Of a stretch of DNA of 64,000 nt, positions 60,993 through 64,000 are shown one piece after another. This DNA is from Rubrobacter marinus (GTDB lineage: Bacteria; Actinomycetota; Rubrobacteria; Rubrobacterales; Rubrobacteraceae). Every line of letters begins with the position of its first letter. The stretch's first letter is position 1. The stretch spans positions 3,162,001 to 3,226,000 of the forward strand of contig NZ_CP045121.1 of NCBI RefSeq assembly GCF_011492965.1, in the 5' to 3' direction. The notes beneath the pieces are model-generated. The model worked only from the letters and a program-made list of their open reading frames with translations, made no database searches and was not told the DNA's origin. A program made the position numbers and the translations under genes.

Positions 60993-62756
60993 ATGACCCG
61001 GATCCAAGAGGTCGTGGTCCAGAAGAACGTGCCGGCCGAGATGCGCGACGGCGTGACCCTCATGGCGGACGTCTACCGGCCCGCGGGGAGCGACGCTGCC
61101 CACTCGTACCCGGTTCTCCTGACCCGCCAGCCGTACGGCAAGGACCTGCCGGTCGCGACCACCTACCTGAACCCCATAAAGGCCGCTCAAGCCGGGTATA
61201 TCGTGGTGGTGCAGGACGTCCGGGGCCGTTATGCCTCCGGGGGCGAGTGGGAGCCTTCGGTGAACGAGTTCGAGGACGGCTACGACTCGGTCGAGTGGGC
61301 CGCGCGCCTCCCGGGCTCGGACGGGAGCGTCGGGATGTACGGGGCGTCGTACTTCGGGATGACGCAGTGGCAGGCCGCCGTGACGCAGCCGCCCTCCCTC
61401 AAGAGCATGGCCCCGGGCATCACCTACGGCAACTACCTGAACGGCGCCCACATGCGCGGCGGCGCCCGCGAGCTCGGGCTGCGGCTGTACTGGTCCGAGG
61501 GCATCCTGGCCCCCGAGACGCTCTTCCGGCTCTACGGCGGGGACCCCGAGGAGCTCGTCAGGCGTCTTCCGGCCCTCGTCGACGTGGTGGACAACTTTCC
61601 GAGGGAGTTCGACACGCTGCCGCTCAAAGACTTTCCGGACCCCGCCGGCGTCGTCCCGTACATGTTCGACGCCCTGGAGCAGGGGGTCACCTCGAAGCTC
61701 TGGCGCTACCTGAACGTCGACGACCGGTACGAGAACGTCGCGGCCCCGACCTTCCATATCGGGGGCTGGTACGACATCTTTCTCGGGGAGACGCTCGCGC
61801 AGTACCGGGCGATGAAGGAGAAGGCGGAACGCTGGGGGACGCGGCCCCCACGCATGCTCATCGGGCCCTGGCACCACGCCGTCGCCTTCCCGAGCCTCGT
61901 CGGCGACCTCGACTTCGGCTTCGCCGCCTCCGGGCTCTTCCTGAACTACCGCGGAGACGTCACGGAGTACCACACGAGGTGGTTCGACGCGACGCTCAAG
62001 GGGCGGGAGGAGGGGCTGGAGGGAACATCCCCCGTAGAGGTCTTCGTGATGGGCGAGAACCGCTGGCGCGGCTATGAGGAGTGGCCCGTCCCCGGATCCA
62101 GGGAGGAGAAGTGGTTTCTCCATCCCGGCGGGGTCCTCTCGCGCGAGAAACCCCGCGAGGCCGGCGGCCCCCCCGACGAGTACGACTACGACCCGCGGGA
62201 TCCGGTCCCCACGATAGGCGGCGCCCTCCTGATGCCGGCGGTCTACCGGCCCGGCGCCCGCGACCAGCGCCCGAACGAGGAGAGAGGGGACGTGCTCGTG
62301 TACACGAGCGAGGAGCTCTCCGGGGGCTACACGGCGATCGGGGACGTCTACGCGACCCTCTTCGCGGCCTCCTCGGCGCCGGACACCGACTTCGTGGCGC
62401 GGCTCGTGGACGTGCACCCGGACGGGCGCGCGATGGCCGTGACGGACGGGATCATTCGGGCGAGCGCCCGCGAGAGCTACGCGAAGCCGGGGGAGATCAC
62501 CCCTGTCGAGCCCACGCCGATAGAGCCCGGTCGCGTCTACGAATACGCGATCGACCTGTGGGCGACCGGGATCACCTTCGGCCCGGGCCACCGCATTCGC
62601 GTCGAGATCACCTCCAGCTCCTTCCCCCGCTGGGACCGCAACCTGAACACCGGGGAGGACGGCCTGAACAGCTCGCGCACGGAGGTTGCCCACCAGAAGG
62701 TCTTCCACGACCCCGAACGCCCGAGCAGCATCACCCTGACCGTCGTGGACGGATAG
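60993..62756 (+). CDS. CocE/NonD-family hydrolase
   Basis: 587 aa, ATG after GAAAGGAAG. Alpha/beta hydrolase core with PVLLTRQPYGKDLP, VVQDVRGRYASGGEWEPSVN, nucleophile Ser in GMYGASYFGMTQW, HIGGWYDIFL and LIGPWHHA (His), then the C-terminal jelly-roll PepX_C domain (YEYAIDLWATGITFGPGHRI). No signal peptide. Family members are acyl esterases, Gly-X or Xaa-Pro peptidases; the acyl-CoA neighbours favour an esterase. Confidence 0.92.
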   Translation: MTRIQEVVVQKNVPAEMRDGVTLMADVYRPAGSDAAHSYPVLLTRQPYGKDLPVATTYLNPIKAAQAGYIVVVQDVRGRYASGGEWEPSVNEFEDGYDSVEWAARLPGSDGSVGMYGASYFGMTQWQAAVTQPPSLKSMAPGITYGNYLNGAHMRGGARELGLRLYWSEGILAPETLFRLYGGDPEELVRRLPALVDVVDNFPREFDTLPLKDFPDPAGVVPYMFDALEQGVTSKLWRYLNVDDRYENVAAPTFHIGGWYDIFLGETLAQYRAMKEKAERWGTRPPRMLIGPWHHAVAFPSLVGDLDFGFAASGLFLNYRGDVTEYHTRWFDATLKGREEGLEGTSPVEVFVMGENRWRGYEEWPVPGSREEKWFLHPGGVLSREKPREAGGPPDEYDYDPRDPVPTIGGALLMPAVYRPGARDQRPNEERGDVLVYTSEELSGGYTAIGDVYATLFAASSAPDTDFVARLVDVHPDGRAMAVTDGIIRASARESYAKPGEITPVEPTPIEPGRVYEYAIDLWATGITFGPGHRIRVEITSSSFPRWDRNLNTGEDGLNSSRTEVAHQKVFHDPERPSSITLTVVDG

Positions 62757-62802
62757 AGCCGAGCCGCCGGGAGGACCTTCTGCGAGGACCCGAACAGCGG
62801 CC

Positions 62803-63377
62803 TCAGAACAGCGGCCGTTCCCCGAGCGAGGTCCTCGTGGGCCCCCTCATGCGCCCGAGCAGCCAGGCGGGGACCTCTGCGAGCGGCGACCGCTCCGTCC
62901 ACCGGTACGGCCCTCCCGTGCGGCTCGGCGGGACCACGACGTAGCCGCCCTCCCCCCGCACGTCCAGCCCCGGCCCCACCCAGGAGGCGCTGTTGCGTGC
63001 CCCGCCCTCGGGTAGCGGAAGAAGACGTGCTCTCCCCCGCCCCCCGTCCCCGCCCTCGTCGTCGCGGGCAACGGTCCGAAGGTCCCTTCGAGGTCTCCGA
63101 GGCTCCCGAGCCCCCCGTCCCTCGGGTCGACGTCGAGGACCAGCAGGGCGCTCCGCTCGCCGGTCGGCACGCCGATGTTGGCGCGGGGCCACCGGGACCA
63201 CCAGCGCCCCACGACGAGGGCGTCGGCGCTCGCGTCCCGGAAGCCGTCGCGGGTGAGGGGCCTCTTGCCGAGGGGCTCGCAGGGGAAGACGGGCAGCCCC
63301 CGGCGGGCGTACGCGAGCGCCGCCCTCGCCAGCGGCGAAGCGTTCCGGATGCTCCCCTCGCCCTCCACGCCGCCCAT
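62803..63377 (-). CDS. Small Prim-Pol (bifunctional DNA primase/polymerase N-terminal) protein, frameshifted as sequenced
   Basis: First frame from ATG 63377: ALAYARRGLPVFPCEPLGKR, WWSRWPRANIGVPTGERSAL, LVLDVDPRDGG (catalytic D-x-D) and GGGGEHVFFRYP; second frame: DVRGEGGYVVVPPSRTGGPY. Adding one base at 63010-63012 gives 191 aa. Primase/polymerase AEP fold; in larger proteins it is joined to a helicase on phages and plasmids. Here it stands alone without replication genes, as seen in other actinobacterial chromosomes. No ribosome site before the ATG. Confidence 0.8.
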
Positions 63378-63636
63378 TCTACGCACGCGCGGCCGATCGT
63401 TGGCGCACGCCGGGCACGGTCCGGGCCGCCCCCATCACCTGCCCCTCGGGCCGGGGGTGCGCCGCCGACCGGGGGTGAGAACCGCGAAACGGGCGGGGCG
63501 TACTCGGATACCATGGCCGGGGACACATCGGCGCCCGGCGAGGGGTGGCCGTCGTCCGGCACGGCGTCGAGCTTAAGAGGATGAGCGGTATGGCGGGAGG
63601 ACGGGGGACGGTCCGCGCGGAACGGGCCAGCTAGGG

Positions 63637-64000
63637 GTGGAGGAGGTCGGCTACGCGGAGCTGAAGGGCCGGCTGCGGCTCTTGCGTGCGGCGGCGTTCC
63701 TGAGCACCTTCGACAGGTTCGCGGCGGCGCCGATGCTGGTCACGATCGCGGCGAGCCTCGGGGCTTCGCTGGAGGAAGTCGCCTGGGCGGCGAGCCTCTA
63801 CTACCTGCTCTACGGGGCGATGCAGCCGGTCTGGGGGACGCTCTCGGACAAGCTCGGGCGGGTGCGGGTGATACGGCTGTCGCTCGTGGCGGTCCTCGTG
63901 CCGGGCCTCGTCTCGGCGTTCGCCCCGAACCTCACGGCGCTCGTGGTCGGCCGGGCGCTCTCGGGCGGGCTGTTCGCCGCGATCATCCCGGCCTCCCTCG
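63637..64000 (+). CDS. MFS transporter (N-terminal part, runs off the window)
   Basis: From a GTG at 63637, 121 codons to the edge. FDRFAAAPMLVTIAASLGAS and ASLYYLLYGAMQPVWGTLSD then KLGRVRVIRLSL give MFS motif A and at least three membrane segments. Substrate cannot be told from this part. A 17-codon frame (ATG 63582 to TAG 63635) ends just before it. Start has no strong ribosome site. Confidence 0.8.
   Translation, partial: MEEVGYAELKGRLRLLRAAAFLSTFDRFAAAPMLVTIAASLGASLEEVAWAASLYYLLYGAMQPVWGTLSDKLGRVRVIRLSLVAVLVPGLVSAFAPNLTALVVGRALSGGLFAAIIPASL

Noticed and set aside
63582..63635. 17-codon frame just before the MFS gene
   Set aside because: Too short and compositionally plain to support; mentioned only in the MFS entry.

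Overview
The window looks like chromosome from a high-GC actinobacterium, most likely Rubrobacter or a close relative. This is inferred from the strong G/C bias at third codon positions, frequent GTG and TTG starts behind clear GGAGG sites, the acyl-CoA, sulfur and LPXTG gene content, and a giant LEA-like repeat protein of the kind expected in a desiccation- or radiation-tolerant bacterium. No rRNA, tRNA, CRISPR array, transposase, phage structural gene or origin was recognised.

Layout. 1-4.5 kb: a 788-aa glycine/alanine-rich repeat protein and a tandem PSBD-like protein (minus strand), then a PRC-barrel-like gene. 4.5-14.1 kb: a tightly packed minus-strand acyl-CoA operon (APH-like kinase, hydroxyacyl-CoA dehydrogenase, FabG-type reductase, two MaoC dehydratases, YmdB phosphodiesterase, enoyl-CoA hydratase, thioesterase, acyl-CoA ligase, SDR, thiolase). 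14.1-25.6 kb: mixed genes including ComB, a tiny Lys-rich protein, a minimal secreted metzincin, a sulfotransferase, a YihY protein, a LolA-like protein with an ABC-2 exporter, BenE, a methyltransferase and a GNAT enzyme. 25.6-31.1 kb: a 3-hydroxybutyrate/acetoacetate module (dehydrogenase, acetoacetyl-CoA synthetase, MHS-type transporter) plus an enoyl-CoA hydratase and the scar of an acyl-CoA ligase. 31.4-39.9 kb: Spo0M, a DsbA-like protein, then a sulfur region with two TSUP transporters, a sulfatase-fold enzyme with Thr at the nucleophile position, a sulfotransferase-ATP sulfurylase fusion and APS kinase. 39.9-44.2 kb: a Rrf2 regulator, chromate efflux (chrA, chrB) and FetAB-type iron export in one direction. 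44.2-52.7 kb: acyl-CoA dehydrogenase, gamma carbonic anhydrase, SDR, broken alpha/beta hydrolase, thiolase, acyl-CoA synthetase, FMN/F420-type protein, DUF2256, BtuF-like receptor. 52.9-55.3 kb: two paralogous LPXTG surface proteins. 55.4-56.5 kb: small orphan genes. 56.7-62.8 kb: CoA transferase, two acyl-CoA ligases and a CocE hydrolase. The right edge has a small Prim-Pol gene and the start of an MFS transporter.

How they fit together. Most of the window serves acyl-CoA and ketone-body metabolism, in several operons. The sulfur region carries ATP sulfurylase, APS kinase and sulfotransferases but no PAPS or sulfite reductase, so a sulfonation route is more in keeping with it than plain sulfate assimilation. 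Three sulfur genes share the leader motif GGTAGACAAA.

Quality note. At least thirteen genes or gene regions carry single-base frame breaks, nearly all in G or C runs of 3-5 and nearly all repaired by adding one G:C pair. That pattern points to homopolymer undercalls in the assembly rather than mass pseudogenisation. Starts and ends given here for those genes span the repaired reading frame.
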